Under the pieces are notes generated by a model. It worked only from the letters and a program-made list of their open reading frames with translations. It was not told the origin of the DNA and made no database searches. From contig VRZD01000013.1 in assembly GCA_016743235.1 (NCBI GenBank), positions 1 through 64,000 on the forward strand: a DNA stretch of 64,000 nt. Reading direction: 5' to 3'. The DNA comes from Pantanalinema sp. GBBB05. Lineage in GTDB: Bacteria > Cyanobacteriota > Cyanobacteriia > Leptolyngbyales > Leptolyngbyaceae. Shown here piece by piece: positions 43,496-52,407 of this stretch (positions are counted from its first letter, which is position 1; each line of letters begins with the position of its first letter). The translations under genes and the position numbers were made by a program.

Positions 43496-45534
43496 ACTTC
43501 ACCAAACCAGGGGGTTTGAATTAAATCTGCGAGAGTAACCTGCCGCAGTTGCTGGTCGATTTCTGCGATCCGCAACTTTTCACTGTAGATACGTTGCTGA
43601 TACCACAAACCCAGTTCAGTAGCGGCGGCAGTATCCGTTTGTTCCCACAGGTTTTGGAAGTGGCGACACCGCTTTTCACACATCACCCGTTCCATCGTGG
43701 CAGTAGCGGCGCGAATAATCAAAGAGGCTCGGACTAAATCGAGCTTCGTCTTCTCATCGGGATGAAACAGGTAATACACTCGTGCCATTTCGGCAGGAAA
43801 TTCTGTGCAGCGATCTTGCAGTTGGCTGAGGAGATCAGGTGGGGCAGTGTCAGGAGAAACGACGGTGAGGGAGGTTGGGAAGGTCAGGGAGATGAGGGAG
43901 GTAACATCTGGCTGCGGATCAGATAATTGGACGATCGCGGCTTCTTCCAGTTCCAGAATTTGTCGCCAGAGGAAGCGATGATGGGACAAGCTGAAGTCTA
44001 AATCATGGTCTTCCAGGGCGGTGGTAATCTCATTGCGGCATCTGGGGACATGTAAATAGAGCCGTAACAATTGGGCTTCCGCTTCTTCCAGCAAGGTGCG
44101 ATCGCGGGTGGTCTGCCATTTTTGCGATCGACCATGCCAGCGTTCGCCTCGGACTTGTAATCGTAAATCTTCTTCCAGCCGCAGCGCTAATCGAGAATCG
44201 CCTTGGCTCAACAGTTCGGCACAGTGGTGAATGTAATGGGTTCTTAAGGTGGCATTTGGTAGATAACCTAATAGTTTGACGATCGCCTGCACACAGACTT
44301 GAAACTGATCGGCTTGCTTCAGATCTTTCCCGGCGATCGCTCGTTGGATCTGCCAATCGATCCATAACGGCGCTTCGTCCAGTAAGGTGCGATAGGTGGT
44401 AACGGGATGAATTCGCAGAAATTCATCGGGATCTTTCCCAGTCGGTAAATTCAACACCCGCAGCTGAATATCACCCCGATAGGCCATTTCCTCAACTTCA
44501 TTCACCGCTCGTTCTGCCGCTTGATTCCCCGCCCGATCGGCATCAAAGTTCAAAACAATGCGCTTGGACTCGGTGTAACGCAAAAGTTGTTTGACCTGAG
44601 CCGTACTTAATGCGGTTCCCATCGACGCCACCGCGTTAGTAATCCCCGCATTGTGTAACGCAATCACATCAAAGTAGCCTTCGACAACCACGGCTCGGTC
44701 TTGCTTGGCGATCGTGGCACGGGCTTTGTCCAACGCAAATAGTAGCTTACCTTTGTCGAATAACTCAGTTTGCGGTGAATTGAGATATTTCGGTTGCTCA
44801 TCACCTAACGTCCGTCCGCCGAAACCAACGACGCGACCTTGCAAGTCATGGATCGGAATGATCAGCCGATCGCGGAATCGATCGTAGTAACCCCGCATTC
44901 CCTTCGTTTCTTGATTGCCATCTGATTGGGAACTATCCTCTACCTTACGCGGCACAATTAAGCCTGCCTGCTCGACCAATTGAACCGGATAGTGTTTCTG
45001 CTCGACTAAATAGCCAAATAGCGTTTCCCAGCCTGCTGGAGCGTAGCCCAGTTGAAATTGTTGGATGGTTGCTAAACTCAAGCGGCGTTGTGACTGCACA
45101 TACTCTAGGGCAGCCTGTCCCTGCGGTTGAAACAACGCATGTTCAAAGAATTTGGCAGTCACGGCGAGAATTTCATATAGCTGCTCCCGCACCGATAGCT
45201 GCCGTTGAAACTCTTGCCGATCCTCGACCTTCAAGGTTTCGACAGGGACTTGATAGCGGCGGGCTAACTCGACTACGACATCGGCAAACGATCGCTTGCC
45301 CAGTTCCATCAAAAACTTGATCGCATTCCCACCCGCGCCACAACTGAAGCAGAAATAAAACTGCTTGCTGGGACTCACCGTAAAACTGGGAGATTTGTCG
45401 TCATGGAAAGGACACAACCCGACAAAATCCTTACCGCGCTTTCGCAACACCACATGTTCAGAGACCACATCCACAATGTCAGCGCGTTGCTTCACATGTT
45501 CGATCGTGTCGGGATGTAGACGGGGAATTTCCAT
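43492..45534 (-). CDS. dnaG: DNA primase
   Basis: A 680-residue primase that makes RNA primers for replication. The N-terminal CHC2 zinc finger is present (LCPFHDDKSPSF...FCFSCGAGG, about 41-66). The RNA polymerase core includes YYDRFRDRLIIPI, and the TOPRIM motifs are VVEGYFDVIAL and FDADRAGNQAA. The C-terminal helicase-binding region is present. An acidic-to-neutral loop (DPQPDVTSLISLTFPTSLT onward, about residues 540-570) is encoded by a purine-rich repeat of the multi-copy family and interrupts the C-terminal domain linker. Its stop overlaps that of the pentapeptide gene within TTAA. Confidence 0.95.
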   Translation of the reverse strand: MEIPRLHPDTIEHVKQRADIVDVVSEHVVLRKRGKDFVGLCPFHDDKSPSFTVSPSKQFYFCFSCGAGGNAIKFLMELGKRSFADVVVELARRYQVPVETLKVEDRQEFQRQLSVREQLYEILAVTAKFFEHALFQPQGQAALEYVQSQRRLSLATIQQFQLGYAPAGWETLFGYLVEQKHYPVQLVEQAGLIVPRKVEDSSQSDGNQETKGMRGYYDRFRDRLIIPIHDLQGRVVGFGGRTLGDEQPKYLNSPQTELFDKGKLLFALDKARATIAKQDRAVVVEGYFDVIALHNAGITNAVASMGTALSTAQVKQLLRYTESKRIVLNFDADRAGNQAAERAVNEVEEMAYRGDIQLRVLNLPTGKDPDEFLRIHPVTTYRTLLDEAPLWIDWQIQRAIAGKDLKQADQFQVCVQAIVKLLGYLPNATLRTHYIHHCAELLSQGDSRLALRLEEDLRLQVRGERWHGRSQKWQTTRDRTLLEEAEAQLLRLYLHVPRCRNEITTALEDHDLDFSLSHHRFLWRQILELEEAAIVQLSDPQPDVTSLISLTFPTSLTVVSPDTAPPDLLSQLQDRCTEFPAEMARVYYLFHPDEKTKLDLVRASLIIRAATATMERVMCEKRCRHFQNLWEQTDTAAATELGLWYQQRIYSEKLRIAEIDQQLRQVTLADLIQTPWFGEV
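43828..43903. repeat. Purine-rich repeat inside dnaG
   Basis: The top strand (antisense to dnaG) reads GAGGGAGGTTGGGAAGGTCA then GGGAGATGAGGGAGGTAAC, preceded by GGTGGGGCAGTGTCAGGAGA. It is inserted in the opposite orientation, relative to the gene, from the priA and pyrD copies and still leaves an open frame. Confidence 0.7.
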
Positions 45535-45605
45535 AGCAGAGGTGAGGATGGGGGAGACGCAAACTCTAGTTGTCAGAAGTTGACTACTTGTAGCTTTGTT
45601 ATAGC

Positions 45606-46808
45606 TTATTCAGCGTGGCGATCGTAGGTACGAACAATCTCGCTGAGGGATTGTAGCTTATCCTCAGACATCCAGGGATATAGGGGCAGATAAATAATTT
45701 TGGCTAAGGCTTGGCTGGCTTGATTAGGCGTGAGATGGGGGCGATCGACAGGAGGGGAAACCACGACCAGACTGGAGGCAGTCCGGGTGGCATCAAATCC
45801 GGCTTGCCAGAGCCGAGTCACTAACTGATCCGGAGTTTGAGTTTGAATGGGAAACACCCAATGAGTATGAGTTTTGGTATGGTAGCCAGGTCGGTCAGTG
45901 TGAGGAAGGGCAGTGATTAAGCGATCGGCTAAGTCAATCCGCCGATCGATGCTGGTGTGATCAATCCGAGTTAGTCGCCGTTTTAATAACCGTAGTAATG
46001 GTATACAAGGTTGCTGGCGCAGTCGCTGGAACAAATCTTGACCGGCAAACCCCCGGAGAGCCTGGTAAAGCACTCGATCGTGATTTTGACCCCGCCATCG
46101 GCAGACTTGGACGAACCAACCAAAGATCATTGGTTGTGCCAGCAGTTTCAGGAGAGCGAACAAGCCAACTCGCTTAAGAAAAACAGACGATCGCTGGTGA
46201 GGGTAGTGGGCTTGCAGCGATCGCAGCTTGGCTAAAACCAATTGATTCTGGCATCGCAGTAGTGCACCCCCTAAAGCAGTGTGGGTCTTAATCGGTCCAA
46301 AGCTGAATAAGCTAATGTCACTGGCAGGATGCCCTCGATAATCCGAGCCGTCATACGCTTGAGCACAGTCTTCAATCAGAAGCAGATGATGCTGGCGGGC
46401 AAACTCTGCGATCGACTCTAGCGACATTCGACTCCCAAACAGATGGGCGACCAAGATAGCTTTTGTTTTGCTGGTTAAACTGCGTTCCAGACTGGCATAG
46501 TCAACAGATAACGTCGCCATCTCCAAATCAACAGGCACAGCGACCAAGCCGTGATGCTCCAGAATTCGTACCATATCGGGAATCGTGATGGCAGATACCA
46601 GCACTTCACTCCCTGGCGGTAAAGCGATCGCTTGCAACCACAGATCAAAGCCACTCCGTACTGATAAACAGACTAAACTGTCATGGTTTGCTGACCATAG
46701 AGTTTCTACCTGGGTTTGTAGCGTGTCTGGATGGTGGGGCTGGAGCGAGGCAATTGCCCCGATCGCTAAATCTCGCCAACCAATATCCGGTGTCCCACGT
46801 GGAATCAT
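45606..46808 (-). CDS. DegT/DnrJ/EryC1/StrS-family PLP aminotransferase-like protein
   Basis: A 400-residue PLP enzyme of fold type I. IEDCAQAYDGSDYRG gives the PLP-stacking region, SLFSFGPIKTHTALGG holds the candidate Schiff-base lysine, and LFGSRMSLESIAEFA the co-factor Asp loop. The C-terminal third (about 210-400) is more divergent than in sugar aminotransferases such as ArnB. Family members transaminate keto-sugars for surface polysaccharides or antibiotics; the substrate here is unknown. It lies 14 bp downstream of a GST gene and 71 bp upstream of dnaG, all on the minus strand. Confidence 0.82.
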   Translation of the reverse strand: MIPRGTPDIGWRDLAIGAIASLQPHHPDTLQTQVETLWSANHDSLVCLSVRSGFDLWLQAIALPPGSEVLVSAITIPDMVRILEHHGLVAVPVDLEMATLSVDYASLERSLTSKTKAILVAHLFGSRMSLESIAEFARQHHLLLIEDCAQAYDGSDYRGHPASDISLFSFGPIKTHTALGGALLRCQNQLVLAKLRSLQAHYPHQRSSVFLKRVGLFALLKLLAQPMIFGWFVQVCRWRGQNHDRVLYQALRGFAGQDLFQRLRQQPCIPLLRLLKRRLTRIDHTSIDRRIDLADRLITALPHTDRPGYHTKTHTHWVFPIQTQTPDQLVTRLWQAGFDATRTASSLVVVSPPVDRPHLTPNQASQALAKIIYLPLYPWMSEDKLQSLSEIVRTYDRHAE

Positions 46809-46822
46809 ACCTGCTGACTCAG

Positions 46823-47476
46823 TTAAATCTCGTCACTGGCAATCACTTCTGTTTCTGCCTGGGCAGCGGCTAGCCAGTCCTGCATGGCGGGTAATGCCCA
46901 AATGGCATCCGCATAAGCCTGACAAATTGGATCCAGCGTGACGCCATACGTGGTAAATCGTGACACCACCGGAGCATACATGGCATCGGCGATCGTAAAG
47001 GCACCAAACAGAAAATCGCCACCGCGACCAAACCGTTGCCGACAGTCGCGCCAAATAGTGGTGATGCGATCGATATCCGCTTGAACCCCGGGAGCCATGC
47101 CTTTCCCAGGCAGGCTAGCGCGGCAATTCATCGGCATATTTTGGCGGAGGTTAACAAAACTGGCATGCATCTCAGCGCTGATCGATCGAGCCGTCGCGCG
47201 CGCTGCCGGATCCACAGGCAACCAGTGTAACTCTGAAAAGCGCTCAACCAAATGTTCCAGGATTGCCAGCGAATCCCAAATAATCAAGCTGCCATCATGC
47301 AGCACAGGCACTTTACCGGCTGGGGAATACTGCCGCAGTTGGCTGGCAGTTTTGGGCGTGTCTAGCGGAATGCGGATTTCTTGAAACTCTAGTCCGACCT
47401 GCCGCATGGCTAACCAGGGGCGGAGTGACCAGGAAGAATAATTTTTATTGCCAATAATCAAGGTCAATTGGGACAT
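46823..47476 (-). CDS. Glutathione S-transferase family protein
   Basis: A 217-residue GST. The N-terminus MSQLTLIIGNKNYSSWSLRPW carries the catalytic Ser region (SSWS) of the zeta/YfcF-like bacterial GSTs. The cis-Pro motif GKVPVLHDG and glutathione-binding IIWDSLAILEHL follow. The C-domain has FLFGAFTIADAMYAPV. It is probably cotranscribed with the PLP enzyme gene 14 bp downstream. Substrate is unknown. Confidence 0.88.
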   Translation of the reverse strand: MSQLTLIIGNKNYSSWSLRPWLAMRQVGLEFQEIRIPLDTPKTASQLRQYSPAGKVPVLHDGSLIIWDSLAILEHLVERFSELHWLPVDPAARATARSISAEMHASFVNLRQNMPMNCRASLPGKGMAPGVQADIDRITTIWRDCRQRFGRGGDFLFGAFTIADAMYAPVVSRFTTYGVTLDPICQAYADAIWALPAMQDWLAAAQAETEVIASDEI

Positions 47477-47585
47477 TTTTTTGTCTCCATTGGCGGCTCT
47501 TGGTATACAACATGGACAGATTACACATGGTGCGGTTCGGGTAGGTCGAAACTACTGGGTTTAGGACGAAGGGGCATTGGTTCAG

Positions 47586-49022
47586 ATGGGACGAATTTTT
47601 ATTTCAGCCGGTCATGGTGGTCAGGAAGATGGCAAGGTCGATCCTGGTGCCGTAGTAGCGGGTACCACAGAAGCACGAGAGATGATCTTAACCCGCGATT
47701 TAATCATGGCGGAGTTGCAAGGTCGGCAAGTAGAGGTGCTGTCTGTACCTGATGATCTCAGTCTGGAGCAAACGATCGCTTGGATCAATGCCCGTGCCCG
47801 TTCGGGAGATGTGGCGCTGGAAATTCATGCTGACGCATCGACCACCTCATCAGTACGTGGCAGTAGTGTGTTTTTCATTGCCCAGAATGAAGAACGCCGG
47901 AAACATGCCGACCTGCTACTGTTGGCATTGTTACGCCGAGTGCCGCAATTACCCAATCGAGGCGCTAAACCTGATACCTCAACGGGAACAGGCAGTTTAG
48001 CCTTTTGTCGGCAACTGCTTCCTGCCTCATTGCTCATGGAAATTGGCTTTCTGACTAATGCGGACGATCGCACCTTAATTCAAAACCGTCGCAAAGAGAT
48101 CGCTACTGGCATTGCCGACGGCTTACAGGCATGGAGTCAAGCGATCGCTGTACCCACTCCCCTGCCTAGCCCTAGCCCCAGTCCAACTCCCACGCCCAGC
48201 CCAACGCCAGTAGTTACTCCCAGTCCCATAGCCGCGCCTTTCGCCACAACCCCTACAGTTAGCTACCCCACCTGCAACATCAATTTGAATTCCCAAAACT
48301 ATGGGGAAAAAGGCATCATTATCAATGGCAATTCCTTTATTCCTGTAGATTTGGTCGATCGCCTAGGGGTTGATGTCACTCAAAACCCTCAAATTCGCAA
48401 AGTTTCCTATCGCAATGTGGTGTATATCAAAGCGATCGATTTGCGGGAATTTAACATTTCCGTCGGCTGGGACAATCCCACTCGCACCGTCATCTTACGT
48501 ACTATTTTGCAGATTTGTCCTAACCAAATTGATCGACTATCAGGACATGGCAAAACCTCTGACGTGCAAATGTTAATGTTCCTCAAAGCTAATAATGAAG
48601 CTGCATTGAAAGACTTTGCTGATCTTCCCAAACTGTATCGTGAAGAGGGCGATCGCGAAGGAATTAACTACGATATTGCCTTTGCCCAAATGTGTCTAGA
48701 AACCTCATTTTTACGGTTTGGTGGTACTCTGCAACCTAGCCAGAATAACTATGGTGGTTTAGGTGGCATTGGCAATGAATCAGGTGGTGCCTCATTTCCC
48801 AGTGCCCGCTTAGGAATTCGTGCCCATATTCAACACTTAAAAGCCTATGCCAATACACAACCCTTAGTTGAAGAAGTGGTTGATCCGCGATTTAATTTTG
48901 TGGCTCGCGGCATTGCGCCATTAGTGCAAATGTTGGGCGCTCGCTGGACGGCAGATGCCGAATATGGCACTAAAATTTTGGCAATTCTCAGACGCCTTTA
49001 TGAAGCGGCAGGTATTCTTTAG
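47586..49022 (+). CDS. N-acetylmuramoyl-L-alanine amidase fused to a glucosaminidase-type domain
   Basis: A 478-residue fusion from ATG 47586 (MGRIFISAGHGG); a TTG at 47577 would add three residues. The Amidase_3 domain (about 1-195) shows zinc ligands in SAGHGG, E in TTEARE, H in EIHADAS and the catalytic Glu in LMEIGFLTN. A Pro/Ser/Thr linker (SPSPSPTPTPSPTP) follows, then a beta-rich unit (about 230-330) and an endo-N-acetylglucosaminidase-like domain (about 345-475) with YDIAFAQMCLETSFLRFGG and QNNYGGLGGIG. It should cut peptidoglycan at two kinds of bond. Odd point: no signal peptide is present at either start. Confidence 0.88.
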   Translation: MGRIFISAGHGGQEDGKVDPGAVVAGTTEAREMILTRDLIMAELQGRQVEVLSVPDDLSLEQTIAWINARARSGDVALEIHADASTTSSVRGSSVFFIAQNEERRKHADLLLLALLRRVPQLPNRGAKPDTSTGTGSLAFCRQLLPASLLMEIGFLTNADDRTLIQNRRKEIATGIADGLQAWSQAIAVPTPLPSPSPSPTPTPSPTPVVTPSPIAAPFATTPTVSYPTCNINLNSQNYGEKGIIINGNSFIPVDLVDRLGVDVTQNPQIRKVSYRNVVYIKAIDLREFNISVGWDNPTRTVILRTILQICPNQIDRLSGHGKTSDVQMLMFLKANNEAALKDFADLPKLYREEGDREGINYDIAFAQMCLETSFLRFGGTLQPSQNNYGGLGGIGNESGGASFPSARLGIRAHIQHLKAYANTQPLVEEVVDPRFNFVARGIAPLVQMLGARWTADAEYGTKILAILRRLYEAAGIL

Positions 49023-49136
49023 CTGCGTAGCATCGGCTCACAAAATGGGATTAGGGTAATTCATTAGTTTTAGTTACCCAGTTAGTCAAAGCCAGAGAAA
49101 GGGCACGTTAGCCATAACGTTGCTAGCTGCTACTGT

Positions 49137-49616
49137 ATGGGTCGATCGTCCCGCTCCCAATCCCAGTCCCCTAATTCCTCCGGCTCAGGCACTTTAGGAG
49201 AAGCCTTTGTCGCCCAATGGTTGCAAGCCAGAGGTTGGGTCGTTTTGTACCGACGCTGGCATTGTCGCTGGGGCGAGTTGGATCTGGTGATTGCCCAACG
49301 TGATCCAGAGTCCGATCGCTTAGTGTCCATCGCCTTTGTCGAAGTAAAAACCCGCAGTTCGGGCAACTGGGATGCCGATGGTCTACTAGCCATTACATCT
49401 CAGAAACAAGCCAAACTCTGGAAAGCCGCGCAATACTTTCTCGCTGATCATCCTCAACTGGCTGAGCTTCCTTGCCGCTTCGATATTGCCTTAGTCTCCT
49501 GCCAACGAGTGGTTAACCTCCAAACCGACGATCCTTCCCTCTCACTAACCACCCAAATTCGCTCCGGCTACCGCCTCACCCTCAACGACTACCTACCCGC
49601 CGTCCTCATGCAATAA
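49137..49616 (+). CDS. YraN/UPF0102-family nuclease-like protein
   Basis: A 159-residue protein with the PD-(D/E)XK nuclease core: LGEAFVAQWLQARGW, the acidic GELDLVIAQ and FVEVKTRSSG, where the Glu and Lys are catalytic in relatives. The fold resembles Holliday-junction resolvases, but the cellular role of YraN proteins is not known. The first 17 residues are Ser/Arg/Gln-rich and probably disordered. It starts at ATG 49137 and is followed by the apc promoter region. Confidence 0.9.
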   Translation: MGRSSRSQSQSPNSSGSGTLGEAFVAQWLQARGWVVLYRRWHCRWGELDLVIAQRDPESDRLVSIAFVEVKTRSSGNWDADGLLAITSQKQAKLWKAAQYFLADHPQLAELPCRFDIALVSCQRVVNLQTDDPSLSLTTQIRSGYRLTLNDYLPAVLMQ

Positions 49617-50031
49617 TCTCCGCCCAGCCCATTGTCCTCCCCTCCCTATCGCCCCCATCCATCCCATTTCCCCACCTGATTTGTGACAGAATCTGAGGAG
49701 AAATATTACAAACTATTACAGAGAAACTGGGAGTGCGATCGCAATGCCGCACAATAATTGCGGAAGGTAACTGAGTCTAAAGGTGCTGTATGCGGTGTGC
49801 TAGCAGTCTTCAACCAGACAATGTTAGTTGCACACAGTACACGCTCAGGCATATCATTTGCTCTTGAGCCGAAAAGCCTTGTTCAGGAACCACTCTAGAT
49901 CCTTTGCAAAGTTGAGCAATGCTGAATTTTTGTCAAGGTTGATGTAGATGGTTCACAGGCAGACTTGGAAGCCGATTTGGGAAACCCCATACATAACACA
50001 ACCGGTTACATTCTTCTGGAGGAATCCATCA
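49617..50031 (+). promoter_or_regulatory. Promoter and leader region of the apcABC operon
   Basis: The 415 bases between yraN and apcA contain no protein-like frame. The first 60 bases are pyrimidine-rich (a mirror of the purine-rich repeat family). The HLR1-like box at 49705-49722 is described separately. A strong ribosome site (CTGGAGGAA) lies 8 bases before the apcA ATG. apc promoters usually give long leaders, consistent with this spacing. apcE is not upstream, unlike the apcEABC arrangement of some cyanobacteria. Confidence 0.65.
49705..49722 (+). promoter_or_regulatory. HLR1-like box (candidate RpaB binding site) upstream of apcA
   Basis: ATTACAAACTATTACAGA is two copies of an 8-mer, ATTACA(A/G)A, separated by two bases. 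The HLR1 element bound by the response regulator RpaB is (G/T)TTACA(T/A)(T/A)-NN-(G/T)TTACA(T/A)(T/A). Spacing is exact and both TTACA cores match, with deviations only at the outer positions. RpaB represses or activates photosynthesis genes in response to light intensity. Confidence 0.55.
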
Positions 50032-50517
50032 ATGAGTATTGTCACGAAATCAATCGTGAATGCTGATGCTGAAGCTCGCTACCTCAGCCCCGGCGAACTG
50101 GATCGGATCAAGAGCTTTGTGACAACGGGTGAGCGCCGCCTGCGTATCGCTCAGACCTTAACCGAATCCCGTGAGCGGATCGTTAAGCAAGCTGGCGATC
50201 AACTGTTCCAAAAGCGCCCTGATGTTGTTTCCCCCGGTGGTAACGCTTATGGCGAGGAAATGACCGCTACCTGCCTGCGTGACCTCGACTACTACCTGCG
50301 TCTCGTGACCTATGGAGTGGTTGCTGGTGATGTCACCCCGATCGAAGAAATCGGTATCGTTGGCGTTCGCGAAATGTACAACAACCTGGGCACCCCCATC
50401 CCGGCGGTTGCTGAAGGCGTTCGTGCGATGAAGAGCGTTGCAACTTCCATGATGTCTGGTGAAGATGCTGCTGAAGCAGGTGCTTACTTCGATTACATCA
50501 TCGGCGCAATGCAGTAA
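50032..50517 (+). CDS. apcA: Allophycocyanin alpha subunit
   Basis: A 161-residue phycobiliprotein of the phycobilisome core. Cys81 ([13 protein letters not shown]) is the phycocyanobilin attachment site. The globin-like helices, GGNAYGEEM, and the C-terminal [13 protein letters not shown] match ApcA. It starts at ATG 50032, with GGAGG upstream; a frame running from 49948 is only an extension. It pairs with ApcB to form alpha-beta monomers that assemble into trimers and pass energy to ApcE and the photosystems. apcB follows after 66 bp. Confidence 0.98.
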   Translation: MSIVTKSIVNADAEARYLSPGELDRIKSFVTTGERRLRIAQTLTESRERIVKQAGDQLFQKRPDVVSPGGNAYGEEMTATCLRDLDYYLRLVTYGVVAGDVTPIEEIGIVGVREMYNNLGTPIPAVAEGVRAMKSVATSMMSGEDAAEAGAYFDYIIGAMQ

Positions 50518-50583
50518 GGGTCTTCCCAACACTGCACATAACCAAAATATCGCTCAAGATTACGTGATTTAAGGGATTTAATC

Positions 50584-51069
50584 ATGCAAGACGCAATCAC
50601 TTCGGTTATTAACTCCTCAGACGTACAGGGCAAATACCTGGATTCCTCGTCTCTGGACAAGTTGAAAGGCTATTTCTCCACTGGCGAACTGCGCGTTCGG
50701 GCTGCAACTGCAATCAGTGCTAACGCTGCTGGTATCGTGAAAGAAGCTGTAGCTAAGTCGCTGCTGTACTCTGACATCACCCGTCCCGGTGGTAACATGT
50801 ACACCTGCCGTCGTTATGCTGCTTGCATCCGCGACCTCGACTACTACCTCCGCTACGCAACCTACGCGATGCTGGCTGGCGATCCTTCCATCCTGGATGA
50901 GCGCGTTCTCAACGGCTTGAAAGAAACCTACAACTCTCTAGGTGTACCCATTGCGGCTACCGTACAAGCAATCCAAGCGATGAAAGAAGTGACCGCTGGT
51001 CTAGTGGGCGCTGACGCTGGTAAAGAAATGGGCGTTTACTTCGACTACATCAGCTCTGGCTTGAGCTAA
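50584..51069 (+). CDS. apcB: Allophycocyanin beta subunit
   Basis: A 161-residue beta subunit of the phycobilisome core. Cys81 ([13 protein letters not shown]) binds phycocyanobilin, and Asn71 ([11 protein letters not shown]) is the position methylated by CpcM in beta subunits. The C-terminus [13 protein letters not shown] is typical. It follows apcA and precedes apcC, separated from the latter by a 297-bp region with a strong stem-loop that may set the lower level of the linker. Confidence 0.98.
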   Translation: MQDAITSVINSSDVQGKYLDSSSLDKLKGYFSTGELRVRAATAISANAAGIVKEAVAKSLLYSDITRPGGNMYTCRRYAACIRDLDYYLRYATYAMLAGDPSILDERVLNGLKETYNSLGVPIAATVQAIQAMKEVTAGLVGADAGKEMGVYFDYISSGLS

Positions 51070-51136
51070 CACTACGGTGACTAGCGGCTGGGTACTGTAT
51101 CAGTTACCTGACGCTGATTCGCTAACCTAATGAGGC

Positions 51137-51226
51137 TTGAAAGTCCGGGGTGGGGGCTAGCCTGTTAAAGGCTGATCTAGATTCTAGAGTTGTTTTGATG
51201 GTCTAGTTCTCACTCCTGACTTTCAA
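51137..51226 (+). promoter_or_regulatory. Long stem-loop between apcB and apcC
   Basis: TTGAAAGTCCGGGGTG (51137-51152) pairs with CACTCCTGACTTTCAA (51211-51226): 16 positions with one mismatch and one G-U pair, plus further pairs beyond a bulge. The loop holds a small AGCCT/AGGCT hairpin. No T run follows. It is best read as an RNA-processing, stabilising or attenuation structure that lowers apcC relative to apcAB. A second inverted repeat (CAAACGTT 51292-51299, AACGTTTG 51315-51322) lies nearer apcC. Confidence 0.6.
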
Positions 51227-51366
51227 CCTTAATTCACTGGTCTTCCTGACCCCCATAGAAGAGTTTTTGCTTTAAAAGCATTCAGTCAATTCAAACGTTG
51301 CTCTTGGCGTTGCTAACGTTTGTTCACATTCAAGATTTCTAGACTCACTCCAGGAGAGACAGCCCT

Positions 51367-51570
51367 ATGCGCATGTTTAAGATTACCGCCTGTGTGCCAA
51401 GCCAAACCCGCATCCGGACTCAGCGCGAGCTGCAAAATACCTATTTCACGAAGCTAGTTCCCTTCGACAACTGGTTCCGTGAACAACAACGCATCATGAA
51501 AATGGGCGGCAAAATTACCAAGGTTGAGCTAGCTACTGGTAAGCCTGGAGCAAATACAGGGTTGCTGTAG
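51367..51570 (+). CDS. apcC: Phycobilisome core linker, 7.8 kDa
   Basis: A 67-residue linker that sits inside the outer allophycocyanin trimers of the core. MRMFKITACVPSQTRIRTQR and LQNTYFTKLVPFDNWFREQQ are invariant features. It starts at ATG 51367 with CAGGAGAG upstream. A rho-independent terminator lies 54 bases after the stop and ends the operon. Confidence 0.98.
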   Translation: MRMFKITACVPSQTRIRTQRELQNTYFTKLVPFDNWFREQQRIMKMGGKITKVELATGKPGANTGLL

Positions 51571-51624
51571 GTTTTTCTATCGGTTTTGTTCACTCTGTTT
51601 TAATCAGTAAAACAGATGCGAGTG

Positions 51625-51648
51625 AGAGGTCGGGCTGACCTCTTTTTT
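51625..51648 (+). terminator. Rho-independent terminator of the apcABC operon
   Basis: AGAGGTC (51625-51631) and GACCTCT (51637-51643) form a perfect stem with a 5-base loop, followed by six T. It lies within the upstream extension of the next frame, which helps place the start of the phosphopantetheinyl transferase downstream of it. Confidence 0.92.
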
Positions 51649-51669
51649 ATTGCAACGCTGGGTTGGACT

Positions 51670-52407
51670 ATGCCAATGATGCAACCACTCTGGTCATCTG
51701 CACCCCCGACTCTAACGCTCCTGGAGCATCACGTTCATGTTTGGCGATCGTCCTTGCAGCGATCAGCAACCGAATTAGCAGAACTCATACAAACCCTGTC
51801 ACCTGACGAACAGCAACGTGCCGAACGCTTTCGGTTTCCGATCCATCAACAGCGGTTTATTGCTGGTCGGGGCATCTTGCGATCGCTCTTAAGTCAATAT
51901 CTCCAGTGTGATCCGGCTAGTCTGAATTTTCGCTATGGGACTCAGGGCAAGCCAGAACTACAGGTAGCCGCCGAGCAACCTCACCTACAATTTAATCTGG
52001 CCCACTCCGATGATTTAGCGGTGTATGCGATCGCGCGTACCGCTCCCGTTGGCATTGATTTAGAGAAAATTCGCGCGATCGCGGATTTATCCCAACTCAC
52101 CCACCGCTGGTTTTCCGCTCAAGAACATGCAGCCATTCAAGCGGTCTCCCCAACGGAGCAAGCAGCTACCTTTTTCCAGTATTGGACCTGTAAAGAAGCG
52201 GTACTGAAAGCCCGAGGTCAAGGCGTAGGCGAGTTGAAACTGGTCGAAATTGCCCTGGACAATAACCGTGGCAATCCGGTATGGCTTCAGCCAGAACCAG
52301 ACCTCATGCCTACCTGGCAACTGCGATTATTTACTCCAGCCCCAGACTTTATCGCTGCTCTTGCTGTTCATACCCCCCAACTGCAAGTTGCATTTTGGCA
52401 ATGGTAA
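51670..52407 (+). CDS. 4'-phosphopantetheinyl transferase (Sfp/HetI type)
   Basis: A 245-residue enzyme that transfers phosphopantetheine from CoA to carrier proteins of fatty acid, polyketide or peptide synthesis. The metal-binding VGIDLEKIR and the catalytic WTCKEAVLKARGQG are intact, as is the N-terminal ERFRFPIHQQRFIAGRGILR. Two tandem halves of about 110 residues make the Sfp fold. ATG 51670 (or 51676) is preferred because the longer frame from 51616 would run through the apc terminator. Cyanobacteria usually have a single such enzyme serving all carrier proteins. Confidence 0.9.
   Translation: MPMMQPLWSSAPPTLTLLEHHVHVWRSSLQRSATELAELIQTLSPDEQQRAERFRFPIHQQRFIAGRGILRSLLSQYLQCDPASLNFRYGTQGKPELQVAAEQPHLQFNLAHSDDLAVYAIARTAPVGIDLEKIRAIADLSQLTHRWFSAQEHAAIQAVSPTEQAATFFQYWTCKEAVLKARGQGVGELKLVEIALDNNRGNPVWLQPEPDLMPTWQLRLFTPAPDFIAALAVHTPQLQVAFWQW

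Noticed and set aside
48168..48225. CRISPR-like or tandem repeat (CCTAGCCCTAGCCCCAGTCC)
   Set aside because: It encodes the Pro/Ser/Thr linker of the amidase-glucosaminidase fusion; no spacers are present.
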